Origin: Brooklawnia cerclae
GTDB lineage: Bacteria; Actinomycetota; Actinomycetes; Propionibacteriales; Propionibacteriaceae
DNA: 64,000 bases
Direction: 5' to 3'
Assembly (NCBI RefSeq): GCF_011758645.1
Contig: NZ_JAAMOZ010000001.1
Location: 2,790,001-2,854,000 of the forward strand
In this document: one piece after another, positions 8,598-17,788 of the stretch
Layout: every line of letters begins with the position of its first letter
Position numbering within the stretch: position 1 is the first letter of the stretch
Program-made: the position numbers and the translations under genes
The notes under the pieces: generated by a model
What the model was told of the DNA's origin: nothing
What the model saw: only the letters and a program-made list of their open reading frames with translations
The model's database searches: none

Positions 8598-10118
8598 CTA
8601 GCGGCCGTCGGACGCGCGGTGCGAGGGAATCAGCCGCCAGGCGATGACGACGGCACCGAAGGTGAGGACGGCGGCGACCACCGTGGTGGACTGCATGGCC
8701 GCGACGAACGCCGCGCGCGCCGCCTCCGCCAGCGCCGAGCCGGGCTCCAGCACGTTGAGGGCCGAGCCGAGCGAGTCCCGCACCTGGGCGCCGACCCCGG
8801 GATCGATCCCGTCCGGGATGGACGCCGAGACGTTGTTCCGGTACCTGGCCGACAGGAAGGAGCCGAGCACGGCGATGCCGAGCACCACACCGAGTTCCTG
8901 GGCAGTCTCGGTGATCGCCGAGACCGCTCCGGCCCTGTCGGCGGGCGCCGCCGAGATGATGGCGTCCCCTGTCAGCGTCGAGGCCAGCCCGATGCCGAAG
9001 CCGATGAGCGCCAGGCACAGGCCCAGCCACACGTAGGCGTCCGCGCTCTCGGCGATCGCGATGAGGGCCAACCCCGTTCCTGCCATCGCCAGGCCCAGCG
9101 CGATGGCCCGGCCCCGCCCCAGTCGCCGCAGCAGGAACCCGATCAAGGCAACCACCACGACAGACGCGATGGTGGACGGCAACTCGGCCATGCCCGCTTG
9201 AAGGGGGCTGAAACCGCGGGCGAACTGGAGGTACTGGGAGAAGAAGAACAGCAGCCCACTGAGCGCGAAGATCGCGACCACGTTCGCGGCCACCGCCCCG
9301 GAGAAGGCCGGACGCCGGAACAGGTCCACGTCCAGCATGGGATTCGGCAACCTCCTCTGCCGCCGGACGAACAGCACCCCGCTGCCGGCGCCGACGACCA
9401 CACAACCGGCGATCAGCGGGGTGAGCCCCGAGCCGACGATGTGGGTGATGGCGTACACGACGGGCACGACGGCGACCATGGACAGCCCTGCGGACACGGC
9501 GTCGAAACGCCCCGGCTCCGGGTGCCGCGACTCCGGGAGCAGGACGATGCCCGAGGCCACGACGAGTACCATCACCGGCACGTTGATGAGGAACACCGAT
9601 CCCCACCAGAAGTGCTCCAGCAGGAAGCCGCCGATCAGGGGCCCGATGGCCGAGCCGGCACCGAAGGCCATCGACCAGATGGCGATCGCCCTGGTGCGCT
9701 CGGCGTCGTCCGGGAACATGTTGCGGATGAGGGACAGCGTGGAAGGCATCAGTGTCGCGCCGGCCGCGCCCAGCAGCAGCCGGGCGGCGATCAGCATCTC
9801 GGCGGAGGTCGAGAAGGCGGCCACCAGGGAGGCGAGCCCGAATCCCACCGAGCCCAGCAGCAGCACCCGCTTGCGTCCGAGCCGGTCGGCGAGGTTACCC
9901 ATCAACACCAGCAACCCGGCCAGTGCCAGGGAGTAGATGTCGCCGATCCACAGCACCTGTTCGGCCGTGGGGCCGAGGTCGGCGGTGAGCGCCGGCACGG
10001 CCAGCGACAGCACGGTGCCGTCGATGGCGAGCAGCAGCACGGCGGCGCCGAGGACGGCCAACGCCGCCCACCGGCGCCTCCCGGACAGCACGGATGCGGA
10101 GTGGGGACGAAGGGTCAT
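8598..10118 (-). CDS. MFS drug exporter, DHA2 (14-TMS, QacA/SmvA-like)
   Basis: Protein of 506 aa with about 14 predicted membrane helices. MFS motif A is GNLADRLGRKRVLLLGS after the second helix. The DHA2-type motif IDGTVLSLAVPALTADLG in helix 1 and the antiporter motif C (IGPLIGGFLLEHFWWGSVFL) in helix 5 are both visible, which places it with proton-coupled exporters of cationic drugs and disinfectants. Transcription probably starts at the operator-bearing promoter just upstream of the ATG and continues into the TetR gene. Substrates cannot be told from sequence. Confidence 0.9.
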   Translation of the reverse strand: MTLRPHSASVLSGRRRWAALAVLGAAVLLLAIDGTVLSLAVPALTADLGPTAEQVLWIGDIYSLALAGLLVLMGNLADRLGRKRVLLLGSVGFGLASLVAAFSTSAEMLIAARLLLGAAGATLMPSTLSLIRNMFPDDAERTRAIAIWSMAFGAGSAIGPLIGGFLLEHFWWGSVFLINVPVMVLVVASGIVLLPESRHPEPGRFDAVSAGLSMVAVVPVVYAITHIVGSGLTPLIAGCVVVGAGSGVLFVRRQRRLPNPMLDVDLFRRPAFSGAVAANVVAIFALSGLLFFFSQYLQFARGFSPLQAGMAELPSTIASVVVVALIGFLLRRLGRGRAIALGLAMAGTGLALIAIAESADAYVWLGLCLALIGFGIGLASTLTGDAIISAAPADRAGAVSAITETAQELGVVLGIAVLGSFLSARYRNNVSASIPDGIDPGVGAQVRDSLGSALNVLEPGSALAEAARAAFVAAMQSTTVVAAVLTFGAVVIAWRLIPSHRASDGR

Positions 10119-10130
10119 GGTCTGAAACAG

Positions 10131-10146
10131 TACCGACCAGTCGGTA
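10131..10146. promoter_or_regulatory. TetR operator of the QacA-type exporter
   Basis: A perfect palindrome TACCGAC / GTCGGTA around a CA centre, 13 bp upstream of the exporter ATG. Dyads with this half-site are common targets of actinobacterial TetR regulators in front of exporter genes. The TetR gene at 7967-8557 is the obvious partner. Confidence 0.75.
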
Positions 10147-10199
10147 TAGTTTTCAAACCTACCGCTCTCCCCCGAGCCCGGGTCTCGCTGGAACCCTGA

Positions 10200-11387
10200 T
10201 CAGCCGAGAGCGGCATACTCCTCGTCACTGACGGGTTCGAGCCACTCGCTCGTCCCCTTGGTGATCGCGATATGGGAGAACCAGCTGTCCTTCGCCGCGC
10301 CGTGCCAGTGCTTCACCCCGTCGGCGATCTCGACGACGTCCCCGGGCCTCAGCGGCCGAGCGGATTCCCCCGCCTCCTGGAACCAGCCCTCGCCGCCGGT
10401 GACCAGCAGCAGCTGATACCCGTCGTGATGGATGTGCCAGTTGTTGCGGCAGCCCGGCTCGAACGTCACGTTGCCCACCGACACGTCGAAGCGCGGATCG
10501 CCCACGAGCGTCTGCAGGTAACTCGCGCCCGTGAAGTACCGGGCGAACCGGTCGTTGGGCTCCCCCGCAGGGAAGACGACCCCGTCCTTGACGTCCTCAT
10601 TACGTGCCATGTCGCTTGTCTCTCCTTGTGGTTCGGGTGGAACGATGTCGTCGATCGCTCTGAGGGCATTGAGCGTGCGCGGGTATCCGATGTAGGGCAG
10701 CAGCTGGGTCACCACGTCGATCAAGGTCTCCCGGCCGTTGCCGACATTCAGGTTGGCGCGCACGTGGCCCCGTACCTGCGGCTCGCAGCCCCCCTGCGCC
10801 ACGAGGATCGACAGAGTCAACAACTCGCGAGTCGGGATGTCGAGCCCGGTGCGGGTGTAGTGATCGCCGAAGCAGTTGCCCGACAGGAACCGCTGTATGT
10901 GGAGTTCGTCCGCCGGGGAACCGGCATAGAGGGATTCGAGGACCTCGGCGCCGATGATCTCGCCCTGGACCCTCCTGCCCTGCTCAAGACGCGTCTGCGG
11001 CGTCGTCGTCGACTGGCTGGGAAGCGGCAACGGCACACCGCGCCGGACGAGTTCCTCGTTGACCGCATGGACGAAGTCGACGACCCTGCCCATGCCCGCG
11101 TAGGGAACTGCCTGGTACACGATCTCCTTGACCTGCACAGGGGTGACACCGGCCGTGAGCGCGGCGGACAGCATCACCCGGAACTCGCCCAGGGCCCCCA
11201 TGCCGATCAGCGCCGCGAGCTGGGTCATCAGGCGGGTGGACCGCGGCAGGTCACCATGCCGCAGCACCTCGTCGAAGGCGAAGTCGTCGAAGTAGGCGAT
11301 GAGCTCCGGATCGGTCTGTGACAAGGTCGAGCGATGGTTCGGGAAAAGCTCGTCATGGTTGCGGCGCGCGGTGTCGTTGGCTGTCAT
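10200..11387 (-). CDS. Carboxymuconolactone decarboxylase-like / cupin fusion protein
   Basis: Protein of 395 aa. Two CMD/AhpD-like domains (about residues 30-115 and 150-240; the second has LLTLSILVAQGGCEPQVRGH) are followed by a cupin (about 290-385) with metal-binding histidines in NNWHIHHDGYQLL and KHWHG. In the first domain the catalytic-type CxxC is absent (the equivalent region reads LMTQLAALIGMGA), so AhpD-like thiol reductase activity looks unlikely. Separate CMD and cupin genes often sit together; here they are fused. A role in detoxification or quinone/aromatic handling is inferred. It is next to an MmyB-type regulator and NAD(P)-dependent reductases. Confidence 0.85.
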   Translation of the reverse strand: MTANDTARRNHDELFPNHRSTLSQTDPELIAYFDDFAFDEVLRHGDLPRSTRLMTQLAALIGMGALGEFRVMLSAALTAGVTPVQVKEIVYQAVPYAGMGRVVDFVHAVNEELVRRGVPLPLPSQSTTTPQTRLEQGRRVQGEIIGAEVLESLYAGSPADELHIQRFLSGNCFGDHYTRTGLDIPTRELLTLSILVAQGGCEPQVRGHVRANLNVGNGRETLIDVVTQLLPYIGYPRTLNALRAIDDIVPPEPQGETSDMARNEDVKDGVVFPAGEPNDRFARYFTGASYLQTLVGDPRFDVSVGNVTFEPGCRNNWHIHHDGYQLLLVTGGEGWFQEAGESARPLRPGDVVEIADGVKHWHGAAKDSWFSHIAITKGTSEWLEPVSDEEYAALG

Positions 11388-11620
11388 GAGTTCTCCTGTC
11401 CTGTCCGGTGTCGGCGGGCGACAAGCACCCTGGGGCTCGTGGTCGTTCGTCGCCCGATGCCATGGCCGGACGACCCGAGCCCGTGGTCCGTGGTATCCGG
11501 TCGAGGCCCATCACACGCCGGATCACAGGGGTGCGGGAGTGGCTGATCTTCCGGGTACCAGCAGGGCCTGCCTCCCGCGGGTGGCCCGCCCGTCCGGCAT
11601 GAGCGGGCCTTCCGACCGCC

Positions 11621-12508
11621 TCACTCGCCGAGCTGACCGGCCGCCGCCGCGTCCCACTGCGTCGCCGCCCAACTCGCGAGGAGCGCGAAGGCATCCGCCG
11701 AGGGCGTGTTGGGCTCGGGGTTGTAGGCGAGGATCGTCAACCCGGTGTCGGCCGACAGGCCGAGCGCCTCGAAGGCCAGTTCCAGACGACCGACCACCGG
11801 GTGGTTGAACACCTTGACTCCCGTGCGGTGGTATTTGACGTCGTGGGACGCCCACAGCCGGCGGAAGTCCTCGCTGCGCGTGGAGAGCTCGCCGATCAGC
11901 GCGGTCAGTTGCCTGTCGTGCGGGGCCCGGCCGGCCTCGGTGCGCAGGATCGCGACGGTGTCCCAGGCGGCCTTGTCCCAGTCGCCCCAGAACTCGTGCG
12001 CCGCGGGGTCGAGGAAGCAGAATCGGGCATGGTTCACCGGACGGGCCGGGTCGCGGTACATCGGGGCATAGAGGGCCTCACCGAGGAGATTCGCCCCGAG
12101 GACGTCGAGCCGGTCGTTGCGGACGAACGCCGCCGTGCCGACCATCGAGTCGAGGATGCGCTGGATCACGGGCCGCACCGATGCCGCCGCCCGCGGGCGC
12201 GAGGACACAGAACTCGTCCCACGCTCGTTCGCCGTGCGGGCGAGATCGAACAGATGACCCCGTTCGGCCTCGTCGAACTGGAGCGCCTGCGCCAACGCCT
12301 CCAGGACGCTGTCGGAGACGCCCCGCAGGTTGCCGCGTTCCAGGCGCGTGTAGTAGTCGACGCTCACCCCCGCGAGCAAGGCGACCTCCTCCCGGCGCAG
12401 GCCGGGGACCCGGCGATGGCCCCCGTAGGCGGGCAGCCCGGCACGCTCGGGTGACAGCCGCGCCCGGCGCGACATGAGGAACTCCCGTACCTCGGTGTGG
12501 TGGTCCAT
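11621..12508 (-). CDS. XRE-family regulator with MmyB-like ligand domain
   Basis: Protein of 295 aa. An N-terminal HTH_31/XRE domain (VPGLRREEVALLAGVSVDYY, TRLERGNLRGVS; about residues 33-75) is followed by an MmyB-like PAS-type domain (from ~110) with the characteristic ANLLGEALYAPM, NHARFCFLDPAAHEFWGDWD and FNHPVVGRLEL segments. MmyB-type domains bind fatty-acid-like ligands in some structures. In actinobacteria these regulators are usually found next to short-chain reductases they control. The reductase genes downstream (by position 12654-14089) and the CMD-cupin gene are plausible targets. Confidence 0.9.
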   Translation of the reverse strand: MDHHTEVREFLMSRRARLSPERAGLPAYGGHRRVPGLRREEVALLAGVSVDYYTRLERGNLRGVSDSVLEALAQALQFDEAERGHLFDLARTANERGTSSVSSRPRAAASVRPVIQRILDSMVGTAAFVRNDRLDVLGANLLGEALYAPMYRDPARPVNHARFCFLDPAAHEFWGDWDKAAWDTVAILRTEAGRAPHDRQLTALIGELSTRSEDFRRLWASHDVKYHRTGVKVFNHPVVGRLELAFEALGLSADTGLTILAYNPEPNTPSADAFALLASWAATQWDAAAAGQLGE

Positions 12509-12653
12509 GCCCCGACGCTACGACGCGCGCCTGCCGAATGGGAGGTTCCACCAGTGCCTGCCTGGGCCTGCGCGCGGCGCCCGGCGGTTCGCTATCACGG
12601 CACTGCGGAAGGTCGCGAGACCCTCCGGGGTTCTCGCGACCCGGTGTCGCTCG

Positions 12654-13301
12654 TCAGCCGCGGACGGCCTGCGCGATCGGCGTCCGCCCGTTGCCGAAGG
12701 GCAGCGTCCGCCCGATCGTCGAGTCGTCGGCGAGCACCGCCGCCACGACCCCGGCGACGTCCCCACGCGACACGCGTCCGTCGCCGAGATCCTCGCCCAC
12801 CTCGATGAGCCCGGTCGGCTCGTCCAGCGTGAGGGGGCCGGGGGCGAGGATCGTCCAGTCCAGGCCGGACGATCGCAGGTGCTCGTCCGCGGCGGCCTTG
12901 GCCTCGGCGTACGGGAAGAACGAGTCGGCCGGGGGCACTCCGTGGTCGCGCCGCGAGCCGATGTAGGACACCATGACGTAGCGGAGGACGCCGGCCGCGC
13001 GTGCCGCGTCCATCGAGCGGATGGCCGCGTCACGGTCGACCGCGTAGGTGCGTGCCGGGTCGCCACCGCCGGCTCCCGCCGACCACACGACGGCGTCGTA
13101 CCCACCGACGAGGTCGGTGAGGCCGTCCACGTCGAGACCCTCGACGTCGGCGACCACGGGACGCGCCCCGGTCGCCGCGACGTCGGCTGCGTGTGCGGGG
13201 TTGCGGACGACGGCCGCGACCTCGTCGCCCCTCGCGACGAGCAACGGCGCCAGGCGTAGGGCCACCTTGCCGTGGCCACCGATGATCATGATGCGCGACA
13301 T
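12654..13301 (-). CDS. NAD(P)H-binding atypical SDR (NmrA/YwnB-like)
   Basis: Protein of 215 aa. The N-terminal Rossmann motif MIIGGHGKVALRLAPLLVAR is a GxxGxxG-type variant. The nearby segment VVWSAGAGGGDPARTYAVDR and the YAEAKAAADEHLRSSGLDWT region match the atypical SDR group that carries NAD(P)H and acts as a reductase or redox sensor. The YxxxK-like pair in PYAEAK is present. It is separated by ~140 bp from a second reductase on the same strand (13439). Substrate unknown. Confidence 0.85.
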   Translation of the reverse strand: MSRIMIIGGHGKVALRLAPLLVARGDEVAAVVRNPAHAADVAATGARPVVADVEGLDVDGLTDLVGGYDAVVWSAGAGGGDPARTYAVDRDAAIRSMDAARAAGVLRYVMVSYIGSRRDHGVPPADSFFPYAEAKAAADEHLRSSGLDWTILAPGPLTLDEPTGLIEVGEDLGDGRVSRGDVAGVVAAVLADDSTIGRTLPFGNGRTPIAQAVRG

Positions 13302-13438
13302 CGCGTCTCCTTCCGGCGAACGGGTCTCCAGCGTAGGCGGTCGCCTGCACCGCCCGCGTCGGATCTGTCACCACCGACCTGTCGCGGCCGGGCGCCCTGG
13401 AGCGATTCCGGCCACGACGGTGTCAGCACGGAGACACC

Positions 13439-14089
13439 TCAGTAGGCGACGGTGAACCGTGCACGACGGTGCGCCGGATGCTCGACCTCGTCCACGATCG
13501 CGAGGGCGAGATCGGCCCCGGAGATGTTCGACTGCCCGTTCTCGTCGACGAGGAGGACGTCGCCGCCGACGCGGAAGGTCCCGGTGGCCTCGCCGGGCAC
13601 CCATGCCCCGAACCCACCGGCGGGGCTCACGAAGAACCAGTCGAGAGCCTCGTCACTGACCCGAAGGTCGTCGAGGACGCCCGCCAGCTCGGCTGCCTCG
13701 GGCCTGAACTCGTCGGGGAAGCCCTCGGTGTCGACCACCCGCGGCCCACCGTCGGCCACCAGCAGCGACCCCGCGCCACCGACCACGCCGAAGCGGATTC
13801 CCTTGTCGCGGGCCAGATCAGCGACCTTCTTCTCGACGGCACGCAGCGTCCCGGCACCCTCCAGCGCCCCGCGTGGCGACAACGCCGAGACCACGACGTC
13901 GGCCCCGTCCACCGCGGCCGCGAGCACCGCGTCGTCGAGGACGTTCCCCGTGCGGTACTCGACGCCCGCTACCGGGGTCTCCGGCACCTTCCGGCTGTAG
14001 GAGACGACGGAATGCCCCTTGCCGGCCGCGACCGTGACGAGGTTGCGGCCTGCGTACCCGGTGCCACCGAGGACGGTGATGTTTGCCAT
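13439..14089 (-). CDS. NAD(P)-dependent reductase, NmrA-like, divergent from HxlR
   Basis: Protein of 216 aa with Rossmann motif VLGGTGYAGRNLVTVAAGKG at residues 5-24 and the segment ADVVVSALSPRG, followed by FGVVGGAGSLLV and DWFFVSPAGGFGAW. This is the YwnB/azoreductase-like group of atypical SDRs. The divergent partner at 14269 is an HxlR regulator, and a perfect 29-bp palindrome lies between them, so this gene is its likely target. HxlR regulators beside such reductases usually respond to electrophiles, quinones or disulphide stress. Confidence 0.88.
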   Translation of the reverse strand: MANITVLGGTGYAGRNLVTVAAGKGHSVVSYSRKVPETPVAGVEYRTGNVLDDAVLAAAVDGADVVVSALSPRGALEGAGTLRAVEKKVADLARDKGIRFGVVGGAGSLLVADGGPRVVDTEGFPDEFRPEAAELAGVLDDLRVSDEALDWFFVSPAGGFGAWVPGEATGTFRVGGDVLLVDENGQSNISGADLALAIVDEVEHPAHRRARFTVAY

Positions 14090-14208
14090 GTGAAACTCCT
14101 TGTGTTCGTGGTCCTGCGTCGTGTTCGTAGTCCTGCTCCGGACCGGGGCTTTCCCCTCCGACGTCCATTAGTTACCATAGGAGAGCCAGTCACCAAACGG
14201 AAGTAGGC

Positions 14209-14237
14209 ACTTCCTGGTGACCTGGTCACCAGGAAGT
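14209..14237. promoter_or_regulatory. Perfect palindrome, candidate HxlR operator
   Basis: Arms ACTTCCTGGTGAC and GTCACCAGGAAGT are exactly complementary across a 3-bp centre. The site lies in the 179-bp gap between the divergent reductase and hxlR, about 30 bp before the hxlR start. A related half-site (AGCCAGTCACCAAAC, around 14184-14198) precedes it. The symmetry fits a dimeric winged-helix repressor. Confidence 0.7.
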
Positions 14238-14268
14238 AAGTGAGCGGGCAACCGGCGAGGGGGACGCG

Positions 14269-14652
14269 GTGGGCGGTCAACAGTGGAACCCGTACGTTCG
14301 CGACTGCCCGACGCGGCAGTTGCTCGACCGCATCGGCGATCGATGGACCGTGCTCGTGATCGGCGCTCTCGGCGACGGGCCCCGTCGTTTCTCCGAGATC
14401 GCGCATCGCGTCGACGGCGTCTCGCAGAAGATGCTGACCCAGACGCTCCGTGCGCTGGAACGCGACGGACTCGTCACGCGCACGGCCTATCCCGAGGTGC
14501 CGCCGAGGGTCGAATACGAGCTCACGGAACTGGGCACAACGCTTCGCGAGCCCTTGAAGGCGCTGGAGGACTGGGCGACGGCCCACATGGGAGGCGTCCT
14601 CGACTCGCGCCGCCGTGCCGATCAGCCGGCGGATGCCGGATCGTCCCGATAG
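14269..14652 (+). CDS. HxlR-family transcriptional regulator
   Basis: Protein of 127 aa. It has the HxlR winged helix (DCPTRQLLDRIGDRWTVLVI, RRFSEIAHRVDGVSQKMLTQ, TLRALERDGLVTR). Cys13 in VRDCPTRQLL sits where redox-sensing HxlR proteins such as YodB and HypR carry their reactive cysteine. GTG 14269 follows a GAGGGGGA Shine-Dalgarno. It is divergent from the reductase at 13439 and probably autoregulated from the palindrome between them. Confidence 0.9.
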   Translation: MGGQQWNPYVRDCPTRQLLDRIGDRWTVLVIGALGDGPRRFSEIAHRVDGVSQKMLTQTLRALERDGLVTRTAYPEVPPRVEYELTELGTTLREPLKALEDWATAHMGGVLDSRRRADQPADAGSSR

Positions 14653-14686
14653 ACCGTCCGGGCGAGGCGGCCCAACCCTGATTCAC

Positions 14687-14744
14687 GCACATCGACACGC
14701 CCGTCGAAGCCCTGGAAAGCGCTTGCTCGGGCGTGTCGATGTGC
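14687..14744. repeat. Long inverted repeat downstream of hxlR
   Basis: A 17-bp arm, GCACATCGACACGCCCG (14687-14703), is perfectly complementary to 14728-14744. Inside the 24-nt loop, AAGC and GCTT can extend the stem. It lies 35 bp after the hxlR stop, so a terminator is possible, although it has no T-run. The rest of the 310-bp stretch 14653-14962 shows no gene. Confidence 0.6.
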
Positions 14745-14962
14745 ACGGAGCAGGGCGTAGACCCGGCGATTCGTCCGAGCGAACGGATCGAGACGGCCGG
14801 GCCCACGACGCGTGGATCACCGGCCTGCCTCATCGGCCGATGCCCGGAAACCAGCACGGCGTACACGACCGATCCCGGTGGAGCGGCGTAGCCTGACTCG
14901 CAGGAGGAGACCACCGGGCACGAGGCGTGCGCGGGCCGGTCGTCACATGGGGGTGTGAGCCG

Positions 14963-17650
14963 ATGTCGGACGAGGTCAGCGGACCGGAGTTCCCGCGGCC
15001 GGATCCGATGGCGGGCGTGCCGCGTCTCCCACCCGGCACCATCCCCCGCCGGCGCCTGCTCGACCAGCTGTCGACCGACGCAGCCCTCGTCGTCCTGCGC
15101 GGCCGGGGCGGCACCGGGAAGACGGCGCTGGTCGCACAGTGGTTGCGTTCCGGTGGCCTCGACCGCCTCGATCCGCCGGCGATCAGGGTCGCCTGGGTGA
15201 CCACGGAGCCCTCGGCGTCCTCACGGGCGAGCTACTGGCTGCAGGTGCTGGACGAGTTCCACGCCCTCGGCCTGGTTCGCGATCGCGACTACCAGCGCGA
15301 CAGCATCGCCCTGAACGGCTCCGGCAGCGACGTCGACGCGGCCGTCCGCCGGTTGCTGACCCGGTGCGGCGAGGGGCTGCTGCTGGTATTGGACGACTTC
15401 GGCCCGCCCGGTGATTTCTGGGACGAGGTCGTCACCGACCTGGTGACGGGGTTGCGCGCCACGTCCGATCTTCGCGTGGTGGCCATCGGACGCTCCCCCA
15501 CCTCGTTGGAGGACCCACTGGTGCAGATCAGTCTGCCGATGCGCATCCTGACCGACGACCACCTCGCGCTGACGAGGGACGAACAGGCCGCGATCGTGGA
15601 CGCCAGCCACCTGGACCTGGAACCCGAGGCGCGAGCCGCGCTGCTCGACGCACCCGACTCGACGCTGCCGATGATCCTGCGCTACCTGCTCGCACTGCTG
15701 AGGAACTCCACCGAGCCCGGTCAGCGGATCTCGTCGGAACGGCTCCGGCACGTGCTGCGACCGGCCGTGCAGCGGGAGTTCTCCCGGCGGGTCCCCGATC
15801 CGGCGATGCTCCGCTTCCTCGAGATCACCGCCCAGGCACCCTATTTCGACGAGGCCCTGGCGCGGACCCTGACCCAGGAGGAATCAGCGGCCGACCTTCT
15901 CGCGCGGGCCGAGCGCGGCGGGGCGGGGCACTGGACGAGTTCGCGTGGCCGCACCGTGTTCCGGTACAGCGACCATGTCCGGGCCACCGCAGCGTCCCTC
16001 GACTCGAAGCGCCGGGCGCCGGAAGCCGTGCGGGCGACGCTGTCCGAGGTCTCCCGCTGGCTCGCCGAGCAGGACGACACCTTCACCGCCCTGGAGTACG
16101 CCCTGCGAGCCGAGGATCTCGACCACGCGTCCACCCTGCTCGCCCGGGTGTTCGCCCAACTGACCTGGGACAGCGGTCAGCGGATCGCGGCGCTGGTGGA
16201 GGAGCTGCCGGTGGCACGCGTCCACCTCCACCCGATCCTCGCCATGTACCGGGGACTGATGCTCAACGCGCAGCGGGGCAGCCAACTGCAGGCGCTGGAG
16301 TACTTCGCCTCGGCAGCCGTCATGTCGAGGGCGCGAGGCTCAAAGCTGACGCCGGGTGAGCGCGCCGTGCTGTGGGTGCAGGAATCGGCGGCCATGCGGT
16401 TGTTGGGCCAGCAGAACGCCGCCGCGCACGCCGCCCGCAAGGCGGCCAAGGTCGTCGAACGCGACGCCGATCACGTGCTGGACGAACTCGCGCAGACCAC
16501 ATCGACCGTTCTGGTACAAGCCGGCTACTCCCTGTTCTATGCCGAGGGCGTGGCCTCGGCGGAGGAGGTGCTCCAGCGCAGCCGGGTGCTGGCCAGACAA
16601 CAGGGGTGGGCTCCCCAGGCCAACCGGAGCCATGCGGATCTCGCCGCGATGGCGGCCTTCACCGGGTGCGTGCGCGATGCACGGGAGCTCCTGGCGCTCA
16701 TCGATCCGGAGGCGTGGCCGGAGAGCTGGCTGAACGGCTACCACGGGGCGATGCGCAACATCGCCGAGGCATGGGTGGCGATCAACGAGGGCCGGTTCCC
16801 CGACGCGACGGCCGAACTCGCCGTGCTGCGCCCGCATTTCGACGCGATCGAGCACTGGGAGTTGATCGCGTCCCCATTGGCGCTCGCCGACACGCTGGCA
16901 GGACGCGGGGCCGCGGCCGAGGCATGGTTCAACACGACCGTCCGTGATCGCACCAACCGGCGGACGCCGCCTTCGGTGGTCGACCGGGCGTCGGTGACCA
17001 GCCGATTGCTCGCGCTGGTGACCGGCTCGAGTTTCCTGGGCGCATCGGTGCGGCGCAACTCACCGGTCGCAGCGCAGACGAAGGCACTGGAGAGTCTGCA
17101 TCTCACGCTGGCCGGCCAGGACGCCGCGGGCGTCGCCTCGCTCGCCGCCGCCGAGTCCCGGCCCGTCACCGCGCTGGACCGAATGCTCGTGGCCGTCGCA
17201 GGGCTGGCCGCCGCGCACCGGGGCGCCGCCGACCTGGACCCGGCCACATTGAGCGGACGGGTGCTGGCCATCCTCTCCGCGGACGAGCTGCGCTGGCCAC
17301 TGGCGTTGCTCGGTTCGGCAGAACGCGAACGGATGCTCGCGGAGGTCGATGCCGCCGACCGGAACCGTCTCGCCGAAGTCTTCTCATCGATTCCCTCGCT
17401 GGTGCCCGCGACGCCGCGCGGAGCCGCGCATGTGGCTCTCACCCCACGGGAACGGCTGGTGCTGCAGGAGCTCACCGAGACAGGAAGCCGCGCGGAGCTC
17501 GCCGAGCGGCTGTTCACTTCGCCGAACACGGTGAAGTCGCAGCTTCGTACCCTGTATCGCAAGTTGGACGTCTCGTCCCGGGAGGAGGCGCTCGCGAAGG
17601 CGGTCACACTCGGACTGCTCGGCGGTGACGATGCGCGCAAGGCGGGATGA
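14963..17650 (+). CDS. Large ATP-binding LuxR-type regulator (LAL/MalT family)
   Basis: Protein of 895 aa. Walker A is GRGGTGKTAL (residues 47-56), the Walker B-like LLLVLDDF follows at about 140, and then come a winged-helix/AAA-lid region, a TPR-like helical middle and a C-terminal LuxR HTH (about 825-885: LTPRERLVLQELTETGSRAE, LAERLFTSPNTVKSQLRTLY). This STAND architecture activates transcription after inducer and ATP binding. ATG 14963 gives a normal N-terminus before the nucleotide-binding domain; the earlier start at 14927 is less likely. It precedes the hydrolase at 17789, a possible target. The ligand is unknown. Confidence 0.9.
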   Translation: MSDEVSGPEFPRPDPMAGVPRLPPGTIPRRRLLDQLSTDAALVVLRGRGGTGKTALVAQWLRSGGLDRLDPPAIRVAWVTTEPSASSRASYWLQVLDEFHALGLVRDRDYQRDSIALNGSGSDVDAAVRRLLTRCGEGLLLVLDDFGPPGDFWDEVVTDLVTGLRATSDLRVVAIGRSPTSLEDPLVQISLPMRILTDDHLALTRDEQAAIVDASHLDLEPEARAALLDAPDSTLPMILRYLLALLRNSTEPGQRISSERLRHVLRPAVQREFSRRVPDPAMLRFLEITAQAPYFDEALARTLTQEESAADLLARAERGGAGHWTSSRGRTVFRYSDHVRATAASLDSKRRAPEAVRATLSEVSRWLAEQDDTFTALEYALRAEDLDHASTLLARVFAQLTWDSGQRIAALVEELPVARVHLHPILAMYRGLMLNAQRGSQLQALEYFASAAVMSRARGSKLTPGERAVLWVQESAAMRLLGQQNAAAHAARKAAKVVERDADHVLDELAQTTSTVLVQAGYSLFYAEGVASAEEVLQRSRVLARQQGWAPQANRSHADLAAMAAFTGCVRDARELLALIDPEAWPESWLNGYHGAMRNIAEAWVAINEGRFPDATAELAVLRPHFDAIEHWELIASPLALADTLAGRGAAAEAWFNTTVRDRTNRRTPPSVVDRASVTSRLLALVTGSSFLGASVRRNSPVAAQTKALESLHLTLAGQDAAGVASLAAAESRPVTALDRMLVAVAGLAAAHRGAADLDPATLSGRVLAILSADELRWPLALLGSAERERMLAEVDAADRNRLAEVFSSIPSLVPATPRGAAHVALTPRERLVLQELTETGSRAELAERLFTSPNTVKSQLRTLYRKLDVSSREEALAKAVTLGLLGGDDARKAG

Positions 17651-17788
17651 GGGCGTGACGATCCTTCCACGATCCCGGCCGCATGCGGCCGACCGCCGCC
17701 CGCGACCAGTGGAAACGTCGGAAAAGCGCGCCGACCATCCGTCGAACACTCGGATCGGTCCCCTCGTTCACACGTACCATCCGTTGTC

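Noticed and set aside
8427-10199. 590-aa plus-strand frame
   Set aside because: Antisense to the QacA-type exporter; composition is Gln/His/Arg/Gly-rich without a domain.
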